Below, piece after piece: positions 1-9,464 of a DNA stretch of 64,000 nt (positions within the stretch are counted from its first letter, which is position 1; each line of letters starts with the position of its first letter). This DNA is from Capillidium heterosporum (lineage: Eukaryota; Entomophthoromycota; Entomophthoromycetes; Entomophthorales; Capillidiaceae). The stretch spans positions 930,001 through 994,000 of the forward strand of contig WBMQ01000003.1 of assembly GCA_016630905.1 (NCBI GenBank), read 5' to 3'. The translations under genes were made by a program, and so were the position numbers. The notes below the pieces were generated by a model. That model saw only the letters and a list, made by a program, of their open reading frames with translations, was not told the DNA's origin and made no database searches.

Positions 1-40
1 TTTACATATGAAAGCTACAAAGTATATATATATGGACCTA

Positions 41-686
41 CTAGAGGGTGGCTGAACGTAAGGTGGAGCACTTGTAGGTAGGTGCAAAAGGCACTAGGGA
101 TAACGAAGGTTTACGGTCGAAGCCAAAGCTGGACTCGACGCCATTCAGTTCGGGCTGCTTGAAGTCCAACTTGACTTGGCATCCCTTGTCAGCAAAGTAG
201 TCATCGTTCCACCACTGCAGCACTCGCTCGGCTTGGTTCAATTGGCTAGGTTCGTGCGAGCCGAAGCATACTACCTCAGTGTCACCTTGGCTGAATGACA
301 TACCGCGTTTACGCTCTTTGACTGAGGTAGGGTTTTTCCAGGTAGGGAATTCGCTCAAGGCTGCGTTCAAAGCGGCGATGAACTTGTTCCAGAACGATTC
401 GGGGATATTGTAGGTTGAAAGCAACGTCTCAGGGTACTCGTAGCTTAGACCGGGTACGGCAAAGGTTTTGGACTATATAAAGACGTTAGGTACAAGTAAT
501 ATATGTATAGGCTACCTTTCTTCGCAACATCTGGGGTCGTTGGGGGAACTCGACTTCAGTAGGAGAGGTCATGACTTCACCTTCCTCCTCGATTATATTT
601 TGGTTGGAGGACCACATCTTTATAGGGCGAGCTGCTTTGGAGGCGTTGGTAGCCTGCTCAAAGTTCATAGGCATCATGGCAGTCAT
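41..686 (-). CDS. Two-exon gene, 200-aa protein of unknown function
   Basis: Exon 1 is 686-516 (57 codons, phase 0) and exon 2 is 472-41. The 43-bp intron (515-473) begins GTAGCC and ends TATATAG on the minus strand, and splicing gives one frame of 200 aa. The start ATG at 686 is the first of several Mets in the N-terminus. The N-terminal third is polar and looks disordered (acidic run IIEEEGEV, then PQRPQMLRRK). The C-terminal part looks folded and contains tryptophans (SFWNKF, EFPTW, LQWWNDDYF). There is no signal peptide or membrane segment. I do not recognise the family and propose no function. Codon choice and GC content are gene-like compared with the flanks. The model rests on splice signals and phase alone. 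Confidence 0.6.
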
Positions 687-2008
687 CTTTTATATGCTTA
701 TTCAGTTGAATCAGGTATGCTATTAAAGGTCTATTGGACGTATCAAATAAGTTAACGAAGGCTGGTTTTCTTTATAAATAAGCTGTCGATAGAAGTTGTA
801 GACTTGAGTGGAAAGATCTGATCGTCTGAAAAAGATGTAGAGAAGTTTAGGTCTTTACAAGTGAATTTATAGCTGGGGATTTAAGGTTTAGTATAGGTGG
901 CAAAATGACCTGTCATTGGTTATAGTGTAAATCAGCCCAATCATCCCTATATAGTTGTGAATCAGGTCTCAAATTGGGATGAACTAGCTAAGTCACTCCC
1001 TTTTTATACACTATCCAAATTCTTGTTTTGTCAGTATCGCGACATTGTCAGTCCTTTTAAATTGCATTATAACACATTTGAAGATGACTTCATAAATTCC
1101 AAATCTGTTTCGAGCCATTGACGGAAAAAACGTTTTCTCGTTTCCACAGCCATTTACTACGTAAATACTTCCTACTTATTGGATGGATGGGACTGAGTTT
1201 GTTGCAGTCTCCAACAAATCAAAATATAAAAGTGAACCAACGATTGACAAAACTGAGATCAGGATCATGAAATTATTCCTAAATTGGATACAACTATTCA
1301 CTTTTAGGATGGAGTTGTGCATCTTATCACCCCTGTATTATTCAGACTCGTTGAGATGCCTTAACTTGGGGCTGGGTTTTGATTTCAAAGCTAACTCAAA
1401 GTTATCTGACGGCCATCCACTCACTTTGTAACAACTACCTTATCTGTATTTGGTAGCTTTTGTTTGTAAGCAAACGGTTACAGTTATTCTGGTATAGCCT
1501 TTATACGTTGATCCAAAAAAGTGAACTTTTACCTGTGGACTGAGTTAAATTTAAGGACGGATTTCTTTGAACGAGGAAACTGGTTCCACAAAGTTCACCT
1601 GAGCAAGTTAACCCCTTAAGTTTTATAAACAGCGGACTTGAACAGTATACTTTGAGGTACATAGCACTAAGCAACTCAGAGGCTGAGGTCGATTCGTACC
1701 TCTGTAGCCAACCTTGAAACCCAGCAGGACAATCTGCTCTTTATTGAATCTTTGTGAAGGTATTTGTGACTTACACCCTCTCTTACCAAATTAGTATACT
1801 TAATTGGCTCTTATCAAATACACCCATGGTTTCAACTATGTTTAGCCACATGGCTTGTAGCTTAACAAGTCATTTGCCAAAGCATATTTGACCAATGGGT
1901 GTAAAAGCAGTTATAGGTTCTATCAATAAAGCGACAATGAGGAATTTTTTAGCATCTTGAAGATAAGTAGTTTAAATCCCAAACGTCAACAAAGAACAAT
2001 TCTTTTAC
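687..2008. other. Intergenic, no gene recognised
   Basis: AT-rich DNA between the divergent 200-aa gene and the HAUS4-like gene. An open frame of about 80 codons near 1183-1431 has no signal peptide, splice partners or recognisable motif, and I treat it as chance. It presumably holds both promoters, but I see no convincing TATA box. Confidence 0.4.
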
Positions 2009-3236
2009 ATGAAATTGGAAAGAAATCCCACTTTGAAAAAGTACACCTCGTACCAACTTCTGCTTGACAAGTTGGAAACCAGATACGTCGATAACCAACT
2101 GAAGGAGTTAGCTGATGAGACTTATAGGAACATCAAAGTATTGCTGCTTTTCCACTTTTGCTAATTTGAATGTAGGAGCTGGAGGCAACTAAAGTATTTT
2201 GGTTACAAGGATTCGGTTTAAAGAAATTGGTGGAAAGTTGTCTTTTAGAGCTGTCCATAGATACTAAAAAGGTAAATTATTAAAGTTACATTTCCTTTTT
2301 ATAATGTTTGCATGTATTTGTAGGCTGTAGTCAACGAAACAGAAAATTTACTTTTGAACCAACATTTAGATAACTTAGATGAATTTAAATTTAAAGAGCT
2401 GTTCGATTGGAAAGATAGACAAATAGATAGACAGTTGGAAAAGCAGGTTAAAGATCTAGTAGAAACGAAGTTAATAGAGCTAAGTAAATTCTACTACAAA
2501 GGTCTAAACCCTACGCAAGGTAGCATATATATCCATCGTTAAATTAAATTTAGCTGTATATTTAAAAATAGATGCAAGTAAAAGTTCCAAAGTGTTAACT
2601 TTAGCTCAAGGCATCAATCTGAAGGAAAAGTTGGAAACTACTGATAGAACTTACGCATCTTCAAGTAATCTACTCAACAAGTTAAATGGGTTGGATAAGG
2701 GAAACAATCTAAAGTTACGGTACATTGAAAGTTTGAATTTGATCTTACAGGTACTACTTTTTCTAGTATAGCTTTATCGATACTTTTTTATATTGTAGAA
2801 GTTGAAGTTAGCATATCCCAGTTTACTCAAACTAGGTTTGGACGCCCAACTAAATTTAGGTATTCCCAATTTGAACAGCCAAGTCCAATGTTTCAATCAG
2901 CTGTTCCTATGTCTTCAATTGAAATTAGAGTAACCATTTTTATATACCTATCTACTCTATATTGATACTATCATTACAAGAACCTTAGTTTGGGATACCG
3001 TGTTTTCCACTTACTTTGAATCGGACAACAAAGTTAAACTGCAACTTATTCAGAGACGCAAGGATCTAGAATCGAAGTTGGAGGATGTCTTAGGGCGATT
3101 ACACCAAAGTGAATTGCAGTTGGAAAGTTACAAGAGTTTGGGACCCGACTACTTTCAGTTGGTGGAGACATATGCCAAAGTGGAGGGGAAGTTAAAGGTT
3201 CTTAAGGAAGATATCGATAGGCTGGAAAACTTTTGA
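2009..3236 (+). CDS. HAUS4: HAUS4-like augmin complex subunit (six exons, 328 aa)
   Basis: Exons are 2009-2137, 2176-2271, 2324-2519, 2572-2750, 2799-2929 and 2981-3236, with introns of 38-52 bp and consistent phases (0,0,1,0,2). The 328-aa product is close to the human HAUS4 length of about 363 aa. I see HAUS4-like features in order: an N-terminal NP-x3-K-x5-LL segment, a central block ending LSKFYYKGLNP followed by a segment like the KAAKV..LA stretch of animal HAUS4, and a C-terminal coiled coil with ESYKSLGPDYFQLVETY, close to the family's SYE.LG.EF..LV.EY signature. Augmin binds spindle microtubules and recruits gamma-tubulin for branching nucleation. The call comes from remembered motif order, not a search. 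The start is the first in-frame ATG, and an extra upstream exon cannot be excluded. Confidence 0.68.
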
Positions 3237-4557
3237 TGGACTCTCGTGAACGGATTGAGAGTTGAATAGTTTACAGCAACCTTCGAAATGAGGAGTTCCA
3301 TATCGAATTCAAGTTAAGGTAAAACTAAATGGGATAATTGTAAATTCCATTGGATATATAATTGGAGATCTATCTGATCATAAAGAGGTATATCCGTACT
3401 TTACTGTTGACATTTATCAGCTTAGTAAATTCTACCTGTTAACGTTTCCAGTTATTTTCCTTTAACTTTTCATTCAAAAGCTGGTGGTCGTATTCGAATA
3501 GCTGAAGACTTGTTAAATTGTGGTAAGGATTCTTTAGCTATCTACAAACTATACAAGTATATTAATAGTAAATAGACTAGTAAATCCAAGCCCCCTATTT
3601 GATAAGCTTGATATCGTCGAGAATATACCAACAGCCTTTTTAATTTTGATATGCAACTTGCTAACAGTTCGTTTAAATCGATACATCTTATACTAAATGT
3701 ATACTTAGTCGTTTGTAGTTATCTGTTAGATAGCAATTTTGAAATATACTTTTGGATTCGATGTCTATTCAAGCTTGTAAAATAAAATAGTTTGTAGACC
3801 TAAAGTGCTACACGCTTAGGTTAAGCTATCGAATTAACAAGATCTATGCTATTAATCCGATTGACACATCTTTTCGAATGTTTCAACTTTGAATACCAAC
3901 TGGTTATATTTGAAACTTTAAGTGAAATGCCAAAATCTTATCAATCGCTATCAAATAAACTTGATGAATCTGGATGTGAAGAGTAGTAAAGTTGCAATAT
4001 CTTGCTATGAAAAGTTTGGAGTAGTTCTATTGATGCACTTTGTACTTTGTTGACTTTTTTATGATTGTAAAGACGGTTTTAAAAGCTATAAAGAGATATC
4101 GTTTCTCATATAGAGGCTTAATACTAAAGTAGATGGGTATAAAATGATGCAATTATGTCGAATTCAATTGTTAAGTCTCAATACTTAAGTATACGTATAC
4201 TTGCTTACACTGCTATAGGATTGTTTTTCGATGATACCATGCATTTTTGACTCTCTTAATTCGTACTCGGGTTAAACTTTAACCTCACTCTTTCAACCTT
4301 AGATCTAGCAACCATCTATCAAAAGTACAGAAAGAAGACTCCATATATATTTGAGAATACTAGTTTATTCTTGATCTGGCATCGAAACTGTCACTTTTTA
4401 ATAATCCAGGAATCGAATTGGAACTGTTCCTAAAGGATTGTTATCAGATGGCAAGATAAGTGGTGTAGTCAACCGAAAATACTTGCTCTGGATCCAAAAA
4501 TAGCAATAGGTCTAAACTTTCCGAACCTAGGTCCAAGTTCAATAACAGGTGCAAAGG
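3237..4557. other. Intergenic, no gene recognised
   Basis: About 1.3 kb of AT-rich DNA between the HAUS4-like gene and the first tyrosinase. Stop codons are dense in all frames. I see no RNA gene or repeat. Confidence 0.4.
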
Positions 4558-4565
4558 TATAAATA
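4558..4565 (+). promoter_or_regulatory. TATA box of tyrosinase 1
   Basis: TATAAATA inside the context GCAAAGGTATAAATACC, 49 nt upstream of the ATG at 4607. The same AAGGTATA core recurs at nearly the same distance before the other two tyrosinase genes. Confidence 0.65.
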
Positions 4566-4606
4566 CCTCTCCACCTACCAATTTTTTTGTATCGTAAAGT
4601 TGAAAG

Positions 4607-5920
4607 ATGCGGCTATCTCAATTATTCTTCCAAATTTCACTACTAACCTTAGGTTTGAAAGCTACTATCACCACCACCAAATGCTCAAAGCCTACAATCC
4701 GTAGGGAGATCCGCGAGTTAAATGAGGACGAGTTCAACAGGTACATCAAAGCAGCCTTGGCTTTAAACACTCAAAAGGATAACAAAGGTAGACCGATAAT
4801 CGAAAAATTCACGCGACTGCACAATGAAGGAGGCCTCAAAGACGGCATCATCCACGGTACACCAGCCTTTTTACCTTGGCATCGCAAGTTCATCAAAGAC
4901 TACGAACTCGAACTCCAGAAAATCGATCCAGCAGTCCACTTACCATACTGGGACTGGTCCTTGCAAGCCGACTTCCCCCATCAAAGTCCAATCTTAACTC
5001 CAACTTACATGGGCGGTAACGGCAACCGAAGCTTAAATCAAATTTTGGACAACGGGCCTTTCAAATTCCAGCGACTAGCCTACCCCAACAACCATACCTT
5101 GAGTCGCAACTATTACGGTGGAGATACTATCCCACCTTTCGCATCCTCAATGGATATTAAAGCTATATCAACATCCCCCCTCTTCTCAAAGTTCGCCAGT
5201 CAGCTGGAAGGTGTCCACGGCTACCCCCATGTCTTCGTAGGTCACCTAAAGGATTTTGGTACCAACACCTCGCCCAACGATCCATTGTTCTTTTTACACC
5301 ACGCCTTCATCGATTTAATTTGGGCCAAATGGCAGGACAAATACCCAAACGTCAACCAGTTCGAAGGTATGTACTATTACATGCAGGTAACTGGGGATGA
5401 AAAGTTGTACGGGTATAGTGACGACGTCAATTCAACTTTGAACTTTAGATCCAATTACTACTGCTACGACTATCCCAAGTACCCAAGGAATATTGTACCC
5501 AAACGAGGCGAGTTTAAAGTACAGATTAATTCACTTGATCCCATCCAACATATAACTAAAGATATTTTGGAAAGTTCGATTGATGGGTTAAGTATAGAGG
5601 ATTCGGTCCACAAATTGGAAGGTATGGTCAAGGAATTGGATCCCATATTTACGATTAAGCAGGTTGAGGATGAAATTTCGCCTAAACGGGTACCACTGCC
5701 CGCAGAATGGATCCAACGTACCAACCAGAATTTGACGAGAATACGGGAGTTCGAAGCTAATCAGATAAAACTTCGAAAATACTTTGGCATGGTGGAAGGG
5801 ATCCTGAACAAGTTAAGTTTCGTCCCTAAAAGGCAATCGACGCATTTGGAAGATTCAAAGGCCAAGATGAAACAATTGTTCAAGGTCCAAATTGAAAGGA
5901 AGAGGTTGGTACTCAACTGA
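4607..5920 (+). CDS. Secreted tyrosinase 1 (type-3 copper oxidase), 437 aa, intronless
   Basis: Predicted to oxidise phenols to quinones (melanin or wall cross-linking) outside the cell or in the secretory route. A signal peptide covers about residues 1-20. CuA ligands: H72 (in RLHNEGG), H83 and H92 (HGTPAFLPWHRKF, the standard nine-residue spacing). CuB ligands: H204 and H208 (VHGYPHVF) plus the HH pair at 231-232 (DPLFFLHHAFID). LPYWDW (112-117) and the downstream YCYDYPKYPRN segment are typical of the family. The C-terminal 130 residues are charged and helical rather than a classical fungal tyrosinase C-terminal domain. Position 85 is Thr, where the two neighbouring paralogues have Cys. 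It is convergent with tyrosinase 2. A polyadenylation-like AATAAA lies at 5952-5957. Catechol oxidase activity is equally possible. Confidence 0.93.
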   Translation: MRLSQLFFQISLLTLGLKATITTTKCSKPTIRREIRELNEDEFNRYIKAALALNTQKDNKGRPIIEKFTRLHNEGGLKDGIIHGTPAFLPWHRKFIKDYELELQKIDPAVHLPYWDWSLQADFPHQSPILTPTYMGGNGNRSLNQILDNGPFKFQRLAYPNNHTLSRNYYGGDTIPPFASSMDIKAISTSPLFSKFASQLEGVHGYPHVFVGHLKDFGTNTSPNDPLFFLHHAFIDLIWAKWQDKYPNVNQFEGMYYYMQVTGDEKLYGYSDDVNSTLNFRSNYYCYDYPKYPRNIVPKRGEFKVQINSLDPIQHITKDILESSIDGLSIEDSVHKLEGMVKELDPIFTIKQVEDEISPKRVPLPAEWIQRTNQNLTRIREFEANQIKLRKYFGMVEGILNKLSFVPKRQSTHLEDSKAKMKQLFKVQIERKRLVLN

Positions 5921-5951
5921 TAAAAATCTATCTGATGCCAAACAAAAAGTT

Positions 5952-5957
5952 AATAAA
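5952..5957 (+). terminator. Polyadenylation signal-like AATAAA after tyrosinase 1
   Basis: AATAAA starts 32 nt after the stop codon of tyrosinase 1 and is followed by a T-rich tract. The convergent intergenic stretch 5921-6341 otherwise shows nothing. Confidence 0.5.
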
Positions 5958-6341
5958 GTTTTATATATTTTTCATTTGATCTCTCTATTTTATAAATTTG
6001 TGTAGGTAAAGGTAAATTATATATTTTTTTGGATGTATGTATTTTAAATTTCGAATTGTAGCAAGGGGTTGATGCGTACATTCTTAGCGATGTAAACAAA
6101 TGAACCAATAAATTAAACAAATTCCTTAGATGTATTTTACTAATAAGCACCTCGGCTTTACCTAACTACAATTTCAAAGATCTATAAAACTATCTGAGCC
6201 AAGGTACTTCATTGGATGGCTTTTTAGAATGAGTTTTAGCAAGTGCTCATCCTGCAGCTCACAGTTATAAACCAATTGATCCAAAGAAAAGACAAAAAAT
6301 AAAAATATATAGTGCTACATTTAATAAAGTTTATTAAGTAC

Positions 6342-7520
6342 TTAGTTAAGCTCTCTCACAAGCTGTCGGATTTTGATCTGTTGAGCTTCGAACTGTCGTA
6401 CCTTAGTCTGATTCAAGTTGCTGGCTACGATCCATCTGTCAGGAAGGGGTACAAACTTAGGTAAACTTCCCGATTCCATTTCATTAGATTTATTTCTTTT
6501 ACGTCCCTTTACCAAATCTTCCAACTTTACGATAGCTTCCTCCAAAGTCAACCCCTTCAACAGCTTATCCAACTTAATTTTTTTACCACTATTCTCCAAA
6601 TTTACTCTCATATTAATCCTACTGCTGCTACCACCCCGTACCGGTTTCAAATCCCTAGGATACTCTGGATACTCATAACAATAATCCTCAGATCTATGAT
6701 CCAAAGTCGATTGGACTGTGTCGTTATACCCAAACAATTTATCTTTGGCATCGACCTTCATACGATAACCCTCTCCGTCGTATTGGGTAGAGTTGGGATG
6801 CAAAAGCTGCCACTTGGACCAGATCAAATCGACAAAGGCATGGTGCAAGAAGAATAGGGGATCGTTTGGTGAAGTATTCGATCCAAAGTCGGTACCAAAT
6901 CCGATGAAGATGTGAGGCGAACCATGCATACCTTCTAAGTAAGCAGCAAAGTCACTATACTTGTCACGGTTCAAATTAAGGGTTAAATCGATTTGAGATG
7001 CAAAAGGTGGCATGGTATCTCCGCCGTAAAAGTTTCGACTTAACGTGTGGTTGGTGGGATAGAGTAGCAACGTGTTATTGAAAGGCCCATTATCTAAAAT
7101 TAGGTCTCGATCCCTGTTGCCATTACCTCCCATGTACTCTGGAGTCAGTATAGGGCTTCGATGGGGATAGTCACTTTCCAAAGACCAGTCCCAATAAGGT
7201 AAGTTGACACTTGGATCGATCTTCTGCAGCTCTAACTCGTATTCCTTGATGAACTTACGGTGCCAGGGTAGGAATGCCGGACAACCGTGGATCTGACGGT
7301 CTTGTTCACCACCGTCGTTGTGGATTTTGGCAAAGGTTTCCCAGATACTCATGATGGTACTCGTCTTACGTTGGTTTAAAGTTAAGACTGCTTTAATGTA
7401 ATTGCTGTATTCACTCTCACTCAACTCTCGGATCTCCTTACGAAGCTTTGGCGTGGTACAGACGGCATCGTAGGTTAAAGTTAAGGCAACGATCGATAAT
7501 ATCAAGTTTAATAATTTCAT
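6342..7520 (-). CDS. Secreted tyrosinase 2, 392 aa, intronless
   Basis: The start is placed at the ATG at 7520, because the protein then opens with a clean signal peptide (MKLLNLILSIVALTLTYDA). A longer frame from 7559 would add 13 lysine-rich residues in front. CuA ligands H67, H78, H87 (IHGCPAFLPWHRKF); CuB ligands H199, H203 and the HH pair 226-227 (NDPLFFLHHAFVD). LPYWDW is present. Cys80 sits two residues after the second CuA histidine, which tyrosinase 1 lacks. This is not the Cys-x-His order that makes the thioether bridge in Neurospora-type enzymes. It is closest to tyrosinase 3, downstream on the same strand in the window, so the two are probably a tandem duplication. N-glycosylation sequons are frequent (NNT, NHT, NST), fitting secretion. 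Confidence 0.93.
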   Translation of the reverse strand: MKLLNLILSIVALTLTYDAVCTTPKLRKEIRELSESEYSNYIKAVLTLNQRKTSTIMSIWETFAKIHNDGGEQDRQIHGCPAFLPWHRKFIKEYELELQKIDPSVNLPYWDWSLESDYPHRSPILTPEYMGGNGNRDRDLILDNGPFNNTLLLYPTNHTLSRNFYGGDTMPPFASQIDLTLNLNRDKYSDFAAYLEGMHGSPHIFIGFGTDFGSNTSPNDPLFFLHHAFVDLIWSKWQLLHPNSTQYDGEGYRMKVDAKDKLFGYNDTVQSTLDHRSEDYCYEYPEYPRDLKPVRGGSSSRINMRVNLENSGKKIKLDKLLKGLTLEEAIVKLEDLVKGRKRNKSNEMESGSLPKFVPLPDRWIVASNLNQTKVRQFEAQQIKIRQLVRELN

Positions 7521-7566
7521 TGTATGTTTGTTTGGTTTTTTATCTTTTTTTGTCTTCACTATATGC

Positions 7567-7574
7567 TTTATATA
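7567..7574 (-). promoter_or_regulatory. TATA box of tyrosinase 2
   Basis: TATATAAA on the minus strand in the context CAAAGGTATATAAAGC, 47 nt upstream of the ATG at 7520. This supports the shorter start. Confidence 0.65.
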
Positions 7575-8205
7575 CCTTTGTAGTGGTACTAAAAATGTAT
7601 CTTGATTTCATATATTTTTTATTTATATTGCCAATTTATACTGTTCCTTTGCATCCGATAGTTTTAAATAGAAAGCATGTGGTACAAATCAAGTGGATTC
7701 TAATTGAAAGGGTAAAAATACATGGGAGTCTATAATTTAAAGACGGACGGATGTAATTTTAAGTGGCGCTCTATTAGATATGTTTATAGTAAATGCGCTA
7801 TTTCAGCTATAAGTTTTTGGAATATATAAACGACGTTTTAAAACTATAAATATAAGTTTTATAAATAGCCGATTGCTATCATCAAACCTCCAATATTTTT
7901 AATTTTTAGAAAGGTTTATCAAATATATAACTAACTGAAGAAACTATTTATAGAGAATATATTGTTTGATACGACATAGAGCTCCCATCCTAATTTACGA
8001 TGGGAAAATTAAACTATTATTAATAAATTTCAAGTTGCTGAAGAATATCGCTATATCCTATTAGCATTGGTGTATATGGCAACGAAGATATCATGCCTAA
8101 AATTGAGTGGTTTGGCATTCTTTAAATTTGGATGATATGAAACTACGAGCAGAAAAGAATAAGGAAAAGAAAGACTAAAAAAGTAAAGTATATAGTACTT
8201 TATAT
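7575..8205. other. Intergenic between tyrosinases 2 and 3
   Basis: AT-rich, with no gene seen. It contains the upstream region of tyrosinase 2 and the 3' end region of tyrosinase 3. Confidence 0.4.
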
Positions 8206-9408
8206 TTAAGATAGTTGATCGAGTACTGGGTCAAGTTCCCTCATAAGTTGGTCAATTTTAACCTGCATACTTTCGAACATACGGACCTTAGTCCCATTCA
8301 AATTGTTCATCTCAATCCAACTTTGAGGAAGGGGTACAAATTTGGGTAAATTTCCCAAATTCGGCTTGGCACGACTACGCCCACTCACTCCATGTTCCTC
8401 AGTTAAATCTTCCAATTTTGAAATGGCTTCTTCGAAGGTCAGTCCATACAACAGACTGTTGAACTTCATTTGGGAATCGGAATCGATTAAGTTGAGCATG
8501 GTGTTACTTCTACCGCTACCATTGCTACGTGCTGGTTTCACATCCCTAGGGTAATTCGGATACTGGTAGCAGTAGTACTCAGATTGGTGATTCAAAGTCG
8601 AGTGAATACTATCGCTATACCCGTATAGCTTATCTTGGATGTCTACATTCATGCTGAAAGCATCCCCGTCGTATGCGTTAGAATGGGGATGTCGAAGTTG
8701 CCATTTGGACCAAATCAAGTCGATAAAAGCGTGATGCAAAAAGAAGAGAGGATCGTTGGGTGAAGTAAAGGAACCGAAATCAGTACGGTATCCGATGTAG
8801 ACGTGAGGTGCACCATGGATATTTTCCAAACGAACGGCAAAGTCGCTGAACTTTTCGTAATTTAACGTCAATTCCAAATCAGTCTCAGATGCAAATCGTG
8901 GGATTGTGTCCCCATCGTAATAGTTCCTCTTCAAAATGTGTCGGCTTGGATACAGGAGTTGCGTATTGTTGAAAGGTCCATTGTCCAAAACTCTATCTCG
9001 GTTCCGGTTGCCATTACCCCCCATGTAAGCTGGAGTCAAAACTGGGCTTCGATGTGGGTAGTCGCTGTCTATAGACCAATCCCAGTAAGGTAAATTGACA
9101 GCTGGGTCGATCTTCTGGAGTTCTAACTCGTACTCTTTGATGAACTTACGATGCCAAGGTAGGAAGGCCGGGCACCCATGGATCTGACGGTTTTGATTAC
9201 CGCTGTCATAGTGTTGCTTGGCGAACTTTTCCCAAGTAGTTATAAAGCTACCTTTACGTCGATTTAGAGCTACAGCTGCTTTAACGTAACGGTTTAACTC
9301 ATCCTTATTCAAGTCTCTTATCTCCTTACGAAGTTTTGGGGTAACACAGGCGGTTTCATAGGCTGAAGCTAGAGCGATGAGTACTAAGGTCAAGTTTACT
9401 AGTTTCAT
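8206..9408 (-). CDS. Secreted tyrosinase 3, 400 aa, intronless
   Basis: The signal peptide is MKLVNLTLVLIALASAYETA, with Cys21 at the mature N-terminus as in tyrosinase 2. CuA ligands H66, H77, H86 (IHGCPAFLPWHRKF); CuB ligands H198, H202 and the HH pair 225-226. LPYWDW and the YCYQYPNYPRD segment are present. It resembles tyrosinase 2 along its length, including the shared VTPKLRKEIR-type N-terminus, and is more distant from tyrosinase 1. The residue just before the first CuA His is Gln (KQHYDSG), where the others have Leu or Ile. All copper ligands are present, so an active phenol oxidase is expected. The C-terminal region is short and charged, with no separate lid domain. Confidence 0.93.
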   Translation of the reverse strand: MKLVNLTLVLIALASAYETACVTPKLRKEIRDLNKDELNRYVKAAVALNRRKGSFITTWEKFAKQHYDSGNQNRQIHGCPAFLPWHRKFIKEYELELQKIDPAVNLPYWDWSIDSDYPHRSPVLTPAYMGGNGNRNRDRVLDNGPFNNTQLLYPSRHILKRNYYDGDTIPRFASETDLELTLNYEKFSDFAVRLENIHGAPHVYIGYRTDFGSFTSPNDPLFFLHHAFIDLIWSKWQLRHPHSNAYDGDAFSMNVDIQDKLYGYSDSIHSTLNHQSEYYCYQYPNYPRDVKPARSNGSGRSNTMLNLIDSDSQMKFNSLLYGLTFEEAISKLEDLTEEHGVSGRSRAKPNLGNLPKFVPLPQSWIEMNNLNGTKVRMFESMQVKIDQLMRELDPVLDQLS

Positions 9409-9456
9409 GGTATCTGGATTTTATTGTTTAGCTTGTTCACTAGCTTTGCTTTAAGC

Positions 9457-9464
9457 CTTATATA
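9457..9464 (-). promoter_or_regulatory. TATA box of tyrosinase 3
   Basis: TATATAAG on the minus strand within GCAAGGTATATAAGGC, 49 nt before the ATG at 9408. Sequence and spacing match the other two tyrosinase promoters. Confidence 0.62.

Noticed and set aside
1183-1431. 82-codon open frame between the first two genes
   Set aside because: Composition matches intergenic DNA, with no domain, signal peptide or splice partner.
3601-3616. A 16-base match to a common cloning-vector polylinker (GATAAGCTTGATATCG)
   Set aside because: The match does not continue on either side and the surroundings are ordinary AT-rich genomic DNA. Treated as chance, though worth knowing if contamination is suspected.
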